64,000 bases of DNA from CBDCZY01 sp965224745 (lineage in GTDB: Bacteria > Pseudomonadota > Gammaproteobacteria > Methylococcales > Methylomonadaceae), in NCBI GenBank assembly GCA_965224745.1, contig CBDCZY010000001.1:1-64000 (forward strand), written 5' to 3'. The translations under genes were made by a program, and so were the position numbers. Shown piece after piece: positions 1 through 7,597 of the stretch. The notes under the pieces are model-generated. The model was not told the DNA's origin. It saw only the letters and a list, made by a program, of their open reading frames with translations, and did no database searches. How positions within the stretch are numbered: the stretch's first letter is position 1; each line of letters begins with the position of its first letter.

Positions 1-189
1 GCCACCACAAGGGGGCTCGCGTGCAGTCCACCTCTTCGAAACTCGCTCAAGCAGTCGCATCCTGCCTCTTCGCCGTTTCGGTGTTCGTCGCATCGCCGGC
101 CCTCGGCCAGGCGAAGTACTTCAAGGCCGCAGGTGCCCAGAACTGCCTGACGGGCCAGACCTGTAATGGTCAAGTTTTCTTGAAGGATT

Positions 190-1092
190 TTAAGCCGCTT
201 TTTTCATTTCTTTGGTTTTTTGATGAGGGGTTTTATAATCAATAGCAGAATGTAACCTTTTATAGTTATAGAAACTAATATAGCTAGTCACAGCACTGAC
301 TACAGAGGAGTAATTAATAAAACTCAAATAGTTCAGCCTCTCTGTTTTTAAATTCTAAAAAACCGCTCCATCACAGCATTATCCCAGCAATTAGCTCGAC
401 GGCTCATACTTTGTGTTATATCCAAGTCATGAAGATAATCAACAAATAGATTGGCTGAATATTGAACCCCTTGGTCTGAATGAAACATTAATTGTTGAGT
501 ATCTGGCTTGTGTTTATTAATCGCATGTTCTAATGCTGACTTTGCAAGCTCTGCATTGGGTTCTTCTGATAATGCCCAGCCCATAATTTCTCTTGACCCA
601 AGATCAAGTATACAAGCTAAATAGCTCCAGCCTGTATAGGTTTTAATGTAGGTAATGTCACCTACCCAGTGCGTATGAACAGTACTGGGATTAAACTGTC
701 TTAAGTAAATGATCCGCTTTCTTGTGGACTTCTCCCGCTGGATAGCTGTGTCGCTTTTTAGGTTTTATGGCAATGACATTCGATTTTTTCATTAATGAAG
801 CTGTTTTATAAACGCCTATTTCAATCCCTCTGTTAGCTAATTCAACCTGAGTCCTTCGTTTACCATAGGTATGCTGAGTTTCAATGGCTATCAATTTAAT
901 TTGTTCTATGGTTTCTTGTTCTTCATCGCTCATTTGATTATTAATCTGATAGTAGTGTGTACTGAGAGCTATATTAAATAGTGTGCAAAGCTCTGTTGTT
1001 TGATAGCCTGGAGAAGCCTTCTTTATTTCAACAATCAATTCAGATTGTTGTTGTCTCGAACAAAGAAGGCTGTGGCCTTTTTTAGTATTTCA
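190..1092 (-). pseudogene. IS3-family transposase orfB (DDE integrase), frameshifted
   Basis: Read on the minus strand, the pieces match IS3 orfB in order: a KKASPGYQ region and helix-turn-helix-like part (1038-691), then HTHWVGDITYIKTYTGW and DLGSREIMGWALSEE, the HSDQGVQYSA segment with the second catalytic Asp, and WDNAVMERFFR with the catalytic Glu. The C-terminal FYNYKRLHSAIDY-type segment follows. At least three single-base frameshifts break it, near 1060, 705 and 360. The natural product would be an OrfAB fusion made by -1 frameshifting at the AAAAG in the end of orfA. In this copy the transposase cannot be made. Confidence 0.85.
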
Positions 1093-1357
1093 TTATCCTT
1101 TTAGCTCGCCATAATTGCTTCTCTAGGCTTTGTATTTTCTGTTGTTCTGGGGTTAACGCTTGCTTATCCTGAGGTGTATTACCTTTGAGTTCATCTAAAT
1201 ATTGCTTTTTCCATCGCCTCACAGCAGAGTCACCTGCTCCTGATATTTCCATTACCTGCTTATTGGTATATCCTTCATTTACCATGAGTTTAGCGTAGTC
1301 TAGACGCTGTTCTGTGGTGAAGGTTGTTTTAGGTTTTACTGTGGTTATTTCGGTCAT
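1082..1357 (-). CDS. IS3-family orfA (helix-turn-helix DNA-binding protein)
   Basis: A 91-residue protein with the IS3 OrfA layout: an N-terminal helix-turn-helix (residues about 20-50, with GYTNKQVMEISGAGDSAVRRW) followed by a leucine-zipper-like C-terminus (QKIQSLEKQLWRAKR). OrfA binds the element's inverted repeats and regulates transposition. An A-run plus G (AAAAG) at about residue 87 is a normal site for -1 frameshifting into orfB. A shift there gives KDNEILKKATAFF, the family sequence that bridges orfA and orfB. The ORF itself is intact, but its partner orfB is broken. Confidence 0.85.
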   Translation of the reverse strand: MTEITTVKPKTTFTTEQRLDYAKLMVNEGYTNKQVMEISGAGDSAVRRWKKQYLDELKGNTPQDKQALTPEQQKIQSLEKQLWRAKRIMKY

Positions 1358-1609
1358 TTTTTATCCTAATTTTGGGTTGGATTATAAGCTATAAATCCTT
1401 CCAAGATTATTAGACCATTACAACCATCAAGACGAAGAACGGGTGCGAGGGCTGCAGGTCAAGCCACGGGCTATCCCTTCAACAAGGAGGTGAAGGCGGC
1501 CGACCGACCCGCCGGCTGCTTCTGGGACCAGAACGGGCGAAGTTACCTCAACAAGAACTTAGAAGCGAGCGCGACGTGGAGCGGTGTCGGTGCCCTGTGC
1601 GATCGTAAT

Positions 1610-1628
1610 CCCCCCCCCCCCCCCCCCC
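1610..1628 (+). repeat. Poly-C tract of 19 bases inside a coding region
   Basis: An uninterrupted run of 19 C residues lies in the disrupted secreted-protein gene. It would encode a proline run. The upstream frame (SATWSGVGALCDRN) and the downstream frame (VALFPETYTVP) differ by one base, so at this length the gene is out of frame. Long mononucleotide runs slip readily during replication, and in some bacteria this switches surface genes on and off. Confidence 0.85.
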
Positions 1629-2255
1629 GTCGCGCTCTTCCCTGAGACTTACACCGTCCCGGTCTCGGTGTCGAAGCGAGTAGTGCTCAATACGCTGTAC
1701 TGTGACAAATCTTCAGAGAGGGGTGACGACGAGATTTATATCAAGGTTAGAACGGATTCGAAAACAACACGGTTTCCTCGCGTAGTAAAAGGTTGTCATG
1801 AAAACTACGTCGAGATGAGCGAAGATGATGAAGATCTAAACGATCTGTCTATTTGCAAAGAGTTTGAGTCAGCCAATGGCAAGGTGACGGTGGAAGTTTG
1901 GGAGGACGATACTACTGATAGTGATTTCATTGGCTCCGTGACAGTAGATCACTTCTCACAGAAGGCCGGAACCTATACCGCCAAGTTCACTGGAGATGAC
2001 GGAATCTATCGCTTGCTGTATACGATTGAAGAGCGCGGTGCGGATAGGTCGTGTCGGTCGGGGGGATCAAGGCTTGGAGGATTCTGTACCAGGGGCTATC
2101 ACGATGCTGGTTCTCTCTCAGTCTCGAGAAAATGCAAGAAGTCATGTGACAAGAATGGCGCGTTGAATATCGGTATAAAGAATTGTACCCTCGGCAAATC
2201 GTGCCCCGCGGCAACAGTGTTTTTGGCGTGTGTCGCCGCTTGTGAATTATTTTGA

Positions 2256-2793
2256 CCTGCCGAGCTTAATGGATAGGAATTTTAACGCACTTTCCTTTCT
2301 TATGGAAGAATTTTATGGCTAAAATAGATAAAAATCTAACTGAGAAATGGATTTCGGATTCGTGACAGGCAACAAAAATGCTCCTGATTATAAAGAATCT
2401 TCAGCCACATGTTAAAAACTCTTTAAAACATAGGTTTAAAAGGTGTCTACCATAGAATTATAAGGAATAAAAACAAACCTGTTAGGCTCGTGGATAAGTG
2501 GATACCAGGGATGATATCCACTTATCCACAGGCTTATCGAAAAAGGGGCTTTTGTTCCGAAATTTGCGGATGACAAAACACGATAATCGAGTTAGCCTAT
2601 GGTTTTGACGGGGGTGTGGCTCATGGGGTCAGCGGTCTGGTTTATTAGATCCGCTCGGCACTGAAGTGCCGCCCCTGTCATCTGCATCATCCAAAGCGTC
2701 TGCCGGGATGGTGCCAATCGGTTGATGTGGCTCTGAGTGTAGACGAGACGCTGGATGATAATTTTCATCTTTTATAGCAGAGGCGTAAGCACT
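2256..2793. other. Non-coding stretch before the IS110 remnant, with a DnaA-box hairpin
   Basis: About 540 bases without a convincing gene. At 2490-2529 there is a perfect 15-bp inverted repeat with a 10-base loop; its right arm contains TTATCCACA, a consensus DnaA box (2522-2530). The part from about 2640 to 2790 probably belongs to the left non-coding end of the truncated IS110-type element that follows. A short start MAKIDKNLTEKW at about 2315 ends after 16 codons. Confidence 0.5.
2490..2529. repeat. 15-bp perfect inverted repeat containing a DnaA box
   Basis: Arms GTGGATAAGTGGATA (2490-2504) and its exact complement (2515-2529) flank the loop CCAGGGATGA. The right arm plus one base gives TTATCCACA. 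A second palindrome with the same core lies at 6604-6724. No U-run follows, so it is not an obvious terminator. Confidence 0.7.
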
Positions 2794-3138
2794 ATGCAAA
2801 CATCACAAATTACCGTGGGCATTGACATTGGTTCTTATCAGCACCGGGTGGCCATTGCCGGCCCCGACGGGGCGATTTTGGAAGAGTTTGACCTGGCCCA
2901 TCATAAGTTAGGTTTTCGCGATTTTTTCCAGCGTTTGGCGGTTCATGAAAAACGCACTGGATTACCGGTCGCCATCGCGATGGAAGGTTTCAATGGTCAC
3001 GCGCGACCCTTAGATACGGAAATTCGGATGCGGGGCTATCCGCTCTATAATGTCAACAACTTGAAGCTAGCTCGTTTCAAAGAAATTTTTCCAGGGCCCG
3101 CTAAGAGCGACCCGATTGATGCGCATAAAATTCTGGGA
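2794..3138 (+). pseudogene. IS110-family transposase, N-terminal fragment
   Basis: The ATG at 2794 begins MQTSQITVGIDIGSYQHRVA, the start of the RuvC-like DEDD domain of IS110 transposases, with the first catalytic Asp in GIDIG. It continues to NNLKLARFKEIF and KSDPIDAHKI, containing the later acidic residues. After about 115 residues the family sequence stops abruptly at 3138, where a repeat that ends in an attC site begins. The tnp C-terminal Ser domain is missing, so this is a truncated remnant. The upstream spacing (GAGGCG) could serve as ribosome binding site. Confidence 0.85.
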
Positions 3139-3258
3139 AAAAGGTGTCAGTCATTGCATTGTGCAGAAATCCTAAAGTCTGAATAAAGTGTGACAATTGA
3201 TACTGTGCGATTTATAACCAGCCGTTCAACCCGCCGAGCGGGTTAACTCAGCGTTATG
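3139..3258 (+). other. attC site with shared 75-bp leader, copy 1
   Basis: The attC itself is at about 3213-3258. It has a 5' core ATAAC, arms CGTTCAACCCGC and GCGGGTTAACTCAG around the loop CGA, and a 3' core GCGTTATG. The 5' arm has one extra C (GTTCAACC against GTTAACC), the extrahelical base typical of attC. The 75 bases before it (from AAAGGTGTCAG) are shared with the copies at 4891 and 7489. The layout closely resembles the classic aadA attC. Confidence 0.85.
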
Positions 3259-3325
3259 CTCAAAAATACCTCAGTCGCACTTATGTTAGAATAAGTGCAT
3301 TATTTTGGGCTAAAAGTAAGTGGTA

Positions 3326-3760
3326 ATGAGAGTATATCTTGACAATTGCATGTTTAACCGACCGTTTGATAATCAAGCACAAATTCGCATCAGGCTCGAA
3401 TCTGAAGCTAAATTGTATGTTCAAGATAAGATCAAAAATAATGTTATTGAGTTGGTTTGGTCTTATATTCTAAAGTTTGAAAACTCTCAAAACCCACATG
3501 ATGAAAGAAGAAATACTATTCAAAAATGGCAAAATCTTTCAATTATCGAGATTACAGAAACTCCAGAGGTTTTGACTCATGCAAATCAGTTGTCTAAGTT
3601 TGGTATAAAACCCAAGGACACATTGCATGTCGCATCAGCAATAGAAGGTAAAGCTGATTACTTTTTAACAACTGATGATAAATTACTTTCTGGTGTTAAT
3701 AGAAGTAATATGATCAAAGCTTTAAACCCAGTTGACTATATCAAGGTGCTAGAGGAATGA
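3326..3760 (+). CDS. PIN-domain toxin-like ribonuclease
   Basis: A 144-residue PIN-domain protein. It starts MRVYLDNCMFNRPFD with the first metal-binding Asp in YLDN, and has the conserved acidic residues again in GIKPKDTLHVASA and FLTTDDKL. PIN proteins are Mg-dependent RNases and often the toxin of type II toxin-antitoxin pairs. ATG 3326 is preferred over GTG 3320 because MRVYLDN is the usual family start. It overlaps the next small gene by four bases and lies between two attC sites, so it is a cassette gene. Whether it acts as a toxin or has another role is inference from the context. Confidence 0.75.
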   Translation: MRVYLDNCMFNRPFDNQAQIRIRLESEAKLYVQDKIKNNVIELVWSYILKFENSQNPHDERRNTIQKWQNLSIIEITETPEVLTHANQLSKFGIKPKDTLHVASAIEGKADYFLTTDDKLLSGVNRSNMIKALNPVDYIKVLEE

Positions 3761-3957
3761 CAGCAATAACAGATAATGAAATAAAAGTGCAAGGTATCGA
3801 AGCACTAATTTCTTCTTTAGGAGAAGTTCAAGCAGAACGATTTATTAGTCTAATTCTTAGAGAGCCTTTTGACTATACAGAATGGCAAAAAAAGTTATGG
3901 CCTGATAAAAGCATTGAGGAAATTAGCAGTATGGCAATGAAAAGTTATAGTGCTTAA
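3757..3957 (+). CDS. Small partner protein of the PIN-domain gene
   Basis: A 66-residue acidic protein whose ATG overlaps the stop of the PIN gene (ATGA). It contains IEALISSLGEVQAERFISLI, REPFDYTEWQ and SIEEISSMAMK. Such small proteins are commonly found next to PIN toxins in cassettes. I do not see a clear DNA-binding fold, so the role of antitoxin is inferred only from tight coupling, size and place. An attC site starts three bases after the stop. Confidence 0.65.
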   Translation: MTAITDNEIKVQGIEALISSLGEVQAERFISLILREPFDYTEWQKKLWPDKSIEEISSMAMKSYSA

Positions 3958-3960
3958 AAG

Positions 3961-4090
3961 CATAACAAAAAAATCCAGCTGACCGTTGGCAGCGCAGTTT
4001 TTTTCCATAGGTCATTTTTATATCACAATTCAGTGCTTTGTCAGAGTTCATCGAACATCCGCCAACGGCATCTGATTTAGGCGTTATACA
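3961..4090 (+). other. attC site (long, about 130 bp)
   Basis: Begins CATAAC and ends GGCGTTATAC. The outer arms pair: AAATCCAGCTGACCGTTGGC on the left with GCCAACGGCATCTGATTT on the right, with an extra C in the left arm, typical of attC. The central part is a variable, less structured loop. It directly follows the PIN cassette and precedes the next cassette gene. Confidence 0.8.
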
Positions 4091-4114
4091 TCTTGAACAT
4101 GGCGAAATGAAACT

Positions 4115-4889
4115 ATGGATAATTACTGGCTAAATGAAGGGATAAAAGTCGTTACTCTATTTTCGTCAGCCTTTCTTTTAGGATTGTGGGTTAAGAGAGC
4201 TGGTGTAAAGGTCAATTACACAAGAAAGATCTTCCATTTTATTTTGTTTTTTCTTCCTAATTTATTTAGCCTCCCAAATTCCATTTGAGGCATCGTTGTA
4301 TACAACTACCTTTAGTGGAGCAACTCTCCTTCTATGTATATTAATCATGGCTGAGCCAGTTAGGGTTAGGTCAAGGTTTATTTCCACCGCATTCGCAGCA
4401 ATTGACCGTCCTGAGGATAGGCCATATACCCTTTTATGGTTATCCACTCAGGTTTTAGCTACTTATATTGTATTAATTATTATGCTGGCATGGTTGGCCA
4501 GTTATGAAATGACTGTGTTAATCTACATAACAGTATTAATTGCGGGTATCGGAGATGGTCTAGCAGAGCCTGTAGGTGTTCGCTTTGGAAAGAGAAAATA
4601 TCAAGTAAAGGCATTGTTTACGGAGAAAAAGTATACTAGGAGTATAGAGGGGAGTTTTTGTGTTTTTCTCAGTGGCATATTGGCGGTCGCACTTTTACAA
4701 GAACATTTAGAGTTTAATCAGTTTATTTTAGCCTTATTAATAATTCCAATAACCATGACATTGGCAGAAGCATTTTCACCTCATACATGGGATGGTCCGT
4801 TTTTGTACTTAACGGGCGGTTTGTCTACTGTAGCTGTAATTGAGCTATCGAAAATTAGTGAGCAATGTATAACCAATGCTTCCAGTTGA
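4115..4889 (+). pseudogene. CdsA/dolichol-kinase-like membrane protein, frameshifted
   Basis: ATG 4115 starts MDNYWLNEGIKVVTLF and reaches VNYTRKIFHFILFF, a motif typical of the CTP-dependent lipid kinase and cytidylyltransferase superfamily. This frame hits a stop at about 4286. The next frame, open from about 4260, carries on with several membrane segments and GIGDGLAEPVGVRFGK, then TRSIEGS, which are the conserved catalytic region. One base of shift in the T-rich stretch at 4240-4265 would restore a protein of about 258 residues. The enzyme would transfer or use CTP on a lipid, but the substrate cannot be told. It is a cassette between two attC sites. Confidence 0.65.
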
Positions 4890-4890
4890 A

Positions 4891-5010
4891 AAAAGGTGCC
4901 AGTCATTGCATTGTGCAGAAATCCTAAAGTCTGAATAAAATGTGACAATTGATACTGTGCGATTTATAACCAGCCGTTCAACCCGCCGAGCGGGTTAACT
5001 CAGCGTTATG
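4891..5010 (+). other. attC site with shared 75-bp leader, copy 2
   Basis: Nearly identical to the repeat at 3139, with a few substitutions (GGTGCC for GGTGTC, AAAATG for AAAGTG). The attC core is 4965-5010, ATAAC to GCGTTATG, with the same extra C. It begins directly after the stop of the CdsA-like cassette gene and ends just before the PIN/RHH cassette. Confidence 0.85.
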
Positions 5011-5062
5011 TTTTAAAATCCATTCATAGAAATTTGTATTCCTATGTGCTATCATTTCATCT

Positions 5063-5497
5063 ATGATAGTGACAATGGATACAAACGTCTTATTAGCAGC
5101 ACACATAAGTGAATCTGGCGCATCGCATAAAATTCTTCGGCTTATCATAAATGAGAGAATTGACCTTGCTTTATCAACGCAAATATTACTTGAATATGAT
5201 GATGTTCTAAAAAGAGAGGAAATTCTTAAACTTACGAAACTGAATACCGAACAAATTGAAGATGTACTCGATCTATTGGTTCTTTTAGCACAAAAACAAA
5301 AAATATATTACAGGCTTCGACCAAATCTCAGGGACGAAAATGATAATCTATTTGTTGAATGTGCATTTGCTAGTAATAGCAAGTATCTCATTACCTCGAA
5401 TATTCGTGACTTTAATGGTGGTGAGCTAAGAGGTTTCGAATTTAAGGTATTAACACCAAAATATTTCTATCAAATGTGGAGAAAAAATTATGAGTAA
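5063..5497 (+). CDS. PIN-family toxin of a toxin-antitoxin pair
   Basis: A 144-residue PIN-domain protein of the putative toxin family that starts with MDTNVLLAA. The first Asp is in VTMDTNVLLAA, further acidic residues are in LLEYDDVL, RDENDNLFVECA and ITSNIRDF, as usual for PIN RNases. The product would cleave RNA with Mg or Mn. The downstream gene overlaps its end by eight bases and encodes a ribbon-helix-helix protein, the normal partner type. It is a cassette between attC sites at 4965 and 5780. Confidence 0.8.
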   Translation: MIVTMDTNVLLAAHISESGASHKILRLIINERIDLALSTQILLEYDDVLKREEILKLTKLNTEQIEDVLDLLVLLAQKQKIYYRLRPNLRDENDNLFVECAFASNSKYLITSNIRDFNGGELRGFEFKVLTPKYFYQMWRKNYE

Positions 5498-5753
5498 AAC
5501 ACAAGTTGTTACCTTAAGAATTCCTGTTGATTTGAAGGCTAGGTTAGAAAATGAAGCGCACATTCAAGGTGTTTCAATGAATAATCTTGCGAACTATATG
5601 CTTACAACACAAATTAGCCAAATAGAGGTGCTTTCAGCTATTGAGGCAAGAATATCTAGAAAAAATATTTCCTCTTTAAAAACCAAAGTTAATAAGGTAC
5701 TTGATTCAGTGCAAAAAAATTATGATATACCTGAGTGGGATAAAGTGCATTAG
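5490..5753 (+). CDS. Ribbon-helix-helix antitoxin-like protein
   Basis: An 87-residue protein starting MSKTQVVTLRIPVDLKARLE, the beta strand and first helix of a ribbon-helix-helix DNA-binding domain, followed by AHIQGVSMNNLANYML. Such proteins bind operator DNA as dimers and neutralise a toxin with their C-terminus, here ISRKNISSLKTKVNKV onward. It overlaps the PIN gene by eight bases, so translation is probably coupled. The gene order toxin-antitoxin is the less common one. Confidence 0.8.
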   Translation: MSKTQVVTLRIPVDLKARLENEAHIQGVSMNNLANYMLTTQISQIEVLSAIEARISRKNISSLKTKVNKVLDSVQKNYDIPEWDKVH

Positions 5754-5779
5754 AATGGTATTGTATCTAGGAAAAAAAC

Positions 5780-5839
5780 ATAACGAACTAGGTTAGATTG
5801 TGTGAGCGGAGCGAACCACAATCTGAACCGTTTGTTGGA
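5780..5839 (+). other. attC site (short)
   Basis: Begins ATAACGAAC; the arms are GGTTAGATTGTG and CACAATCTGAACC around TGAGCGGAGCGAAC. The 3' core is GTTTGTTG. Here the unpaired base is in the right arm (CTGAACC against GGTTAG). It ends the PIN/RHH cassette. The core sequences depart more from the classical GTTRRRY than the other sites, so confidence is a little lower. Confidence 0.7.
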
Positions 5840-6103
5840 TAAGCCCGATTTTACTGTTTGGTTTGAGTTTCGCTATTGCACAAATAGCTTTTTGCTAAAC
5901 AGCCCGATTAAAGCATCCTGCTTCTATTTTTTGATCGGTTTTCCGCAAACGTATGGATTTTCATTGCGATCATCCATAAAGCCCCTTTTTTTATCAATTA
6001 ACCCCCTTTTCAGAACAGGCAATAGCCTTTTGGCCTATTATAGGCCACTTGTCCCGTTGCCTGAGAGTGATTGATGCTACATAATCAATACGACCTCCTT
6101 TAC

Positions 6104-6475
6104 CTAAATCGGGACCAAACTCTGCTTGCTCGCTTTAAGCCTGAGGACTTCGGCAATGGATAGTCGAGTTCGAGTGACTTCCATTTTCCCTCCGCAACAT
6201 TCACAGGTCAGTTGCGGCCGTTGGCGAAGACTCATCTTTGCCAAGATCTCTTTAGGATTCAGTTGACCTAGCTTCTGCAGAATGTTAAGCAGTACTTTGC
6301 TGTTCGGGTGAAGAAAGCCATAATTCCTAGCACGGCGAAATCCTGTTGGCAGAACATGCTGTAACACCCGCCATAAAAATTTAGCCCCTGTTTCCGTTCG
6401 GGTTTCCCAGCGCTTGGTGTCGCTGTTTTGATAGCGAAAAGTCACCTTGCCCTCCTGGACGGATACAATGTCTTT
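6104..6475 (-). pseudogene. IS91-family transposase, C-terminal fragment
   Basis: On the minus strand the reading frame gives KVTFRYQNSDTKRWETRT, FLWRVLQHVLPTGFRRARNY and GFLHPNSKVLL, which match the C-terminal part of IS91/IS801 HUH transposases. A two-cysteine pair (LTCECCGGKME) near the end belongs to the family's C-terminal zinc-binding region. The catalytic Y2 domain is absent, because the frame ends at a stop near 6480. It is an inactive remnant inside the cassette array. Confidence 0.8.
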
Positions 6476-6603
6476 CTATAGTACTCCCCATTGTCCAGAC
6501 CAATTATCTCTAATAATTAAGATATAAATCTTTCTCTTTAATTTTTAAAAAAAATTGTTATTATTGCGCCGCAGGCGTTTTAATATTACGATTTGTTGAC
6601 TGC

Positions 6604-6724
6604 GGCGGAATGTGGTCAAAGGGTGGATTAGTGTGGGTAAGCTGATGGAAAACGGCTCTTTTGTTTTCCATCAGCTTATCCACACGTTCCGTAGGAAATC
6701 CACGCTTTGTCCACATGGAGTCCG
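6604..6724. repeat. Long imperfect palindrome with a DnaA box
   Basis: The inner arms 6631-6653 and 6663-6685 pair over 23 bases with one mismatch, around the loop GGCTCTTTT. Outside these, GTGGTCAAAG and GGTGGATT on the left pair loosely with AATCCACGCTTTGTCCAC on the right, so the structure spans about 120 bases. TTATCCACA (6676-6684) is in the right arm. The core GTGGATAAG or GTGGGTAAG recurs in the hairpin at 2490. It may be a MITE-like or REP-like element. Confidence 0.65.
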
Positions 6725-6741
6725 CCTAGCTTACCTTTAAA

Positions 6742-7019
6742 TCATACTGCGCTCTGGTTTAAATAGACCTCCTCGGGTGTTTGATAATCTAGCGATTGAT
6801 GTATCCGTCGCCGATTGTAAAATTCAAAATAGTCTTCCAGCCCTTGGTGCGCTTGTTTCACGGTCTGAAAATCATTCAAGTAGACTTTCTCGTACTTGAC
6901 AGAACGCCACAAACGCTCAACAAAGATATTATCCAAGGCCCGGCCTCTGCCATCCATGCTAACCTGGATGCCTTTATCCAGCAGGGGTTGAGTGAACCGA
7001 TGCGTAGTAAATTGGCTCC
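6742..7019 (-). pseudogene. IS3-family orfB, C-terminal fragment
   Basis: Minus-strand reading gives VSMDGRGRALDNIFVERLWR with the catalytic Glu, then YFEFYNRRRIHQSLDYQTPEEVY, the end of an IS150-type IS3 transposase. The N-terminal two thirds are missing because an IS21-type end (TGTCTCGCGTC at 7020) cuts the gene. It belongs to a different IS3 subgroup from the element at 162. Confidence 0.85.
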
Positions 7020-7488
7020 TGTCTCGCGTCAATTATCTTGTCCCATCTGACGACAATTATGATGGCCGGATGAATGGATATAGGCTATTTTTTCAAATGT
7101 TGTTTTTTACGAAAACTTTCTCCTTCTATTTCAATAATACTGGCATGATGAATAATACGGTCTATTGCTGCTACGGTCATTAATGTATCCGGAAAAATTT
7201 GATCCCATTGGCTAAAAGGTTGATTGGAGGTGATAATCAAACTGCCACTTTCATAACGATGAGCGATGAATTCAAACAGTACCTGAGTTTCTCCATCGGT
7301 TTTTTTAACGTAGCCGATATCATCAATGATGAGCACACGGTATTTATCCAACCGTGTCATACAGGTCATTAAAGCGAGGTCTTGTTTAGCCCGTTGGAGT
7401 TGCTGCACAAGTTCGGTTGCTGACACCCATTTGACACGGACACCCCGTTCAATTAAGTGATACCCTAAGGCGGCTGCAATATGTAAGA
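7020..7488 (-). mobile_element. Truncated IS21-family element
   Basis: The left end TGTCTCGCGTCAATTA at 7020 matches the left end of the complete element at 13272. Behind it is the C-terminal part of istB. The copy stops at about 7488 inside the istB Walker A region, exactly where the attC-repeat copy 3 begins, so istA and the other end are lost. Confidence 0.85.
7085..7486 (-). pseudogene. istB fragment, IS21 ATPase
   Basis: Minus-strand translation reads HIAAALGYHLIERGVRVKW, then the Walker B YRVLIIDDIGYV and the sensor region GSLIITSNQPFSQWD, as in IstB, the AAA+ helper of IS21 transposition. The sequence upstream of HIAAALG, including most of the Walker A motif, is missing. It is about 80 percent similar to the complete istB at 13340. 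Confidence 0.85.
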
Positions 7489-7597
7489 AAAGGTGTCAGT
7501 CATTGCATTGTGCAGAAATCCTAAAGTCTGACAATTGATACTGTGCGATTTATAACCAGCCGTTCAACCCGCCGAGCGGGTTAACTCAACGTTATGT
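7489..7597 (+). other. attC site with shared leader, copy 3
   Basis: Same sequence as copies at 3139 and 4891, but lacking about ten bases in the leader (GTCTGACAATTG instead of GTCTGAATAAAGTGTGACAATTG). The attC core is 7551-7597, from TATAACCAG to ACGTTATG, with the same extra C in the 5' arm. It directly abuts the truncated istB. Confidence 0.85.

Larger units (their letters stand above)
162..1422 (-). mobile_element. IS3-family insertion sequence
   Basis: The ends are inverted repeats beginning TGTAATGGTC at both termini (162 rightwards, and 1422 leftwards on the other strand). A 3-bp target duplication ACC lies outside them (159-161 and 1423-1425). Removing the element and one ACC joins the two halves of the disrupted host gene. 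It encodes orfA and a broken orfB on the minus strand, the usual IS3 layout. Its length of 1261 bp is normal for the family. Confidence 0.9.
21..2255 (+). pseudogene. Secreted cysteine-containing protein gene, interrupted by an IS3-family element
   Basis: A GTG at 21 opens a reading frame with a Sec-type signal peptide: a hydrophobic core at about residues 10-25, then ALGQA as likely cleavage site. The frame stops making sense at 161, where an insertion sequence begins. After the element (from 1426) the coding continues with a Cys-rich stretch (CEGCR), then, after a one-base frameshift near 1458, AADRPAGCFWDQNG and SATWSGVGALCDR. A poly-C tract at 1610-1628 changes frame again into a 3' part ending at 2255 that has a repeated Cys pattern (LYCDKSSERGDDE, KKCKKSC-like, FLACVAACELF). 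The 5' parts are very GC-rich compared with the genome, so foreign origin is likely. I do not recognise a function; the product would be exported. The three breaks make it a pseudogene in this copy. Confidence 0.6.

Noticed and set aside
5802..6074. 90-codon + strand open frame
   Set aside because: It starts inside the attC at 5780 and has no gene-like sequence; taken as chance.
2490..6724. Replication origin because of DnaA boxes
   Set aside because: Only two boxes, 4 kb apart, no dnaA or gidA near and no AT-rich unwinding region beside them.
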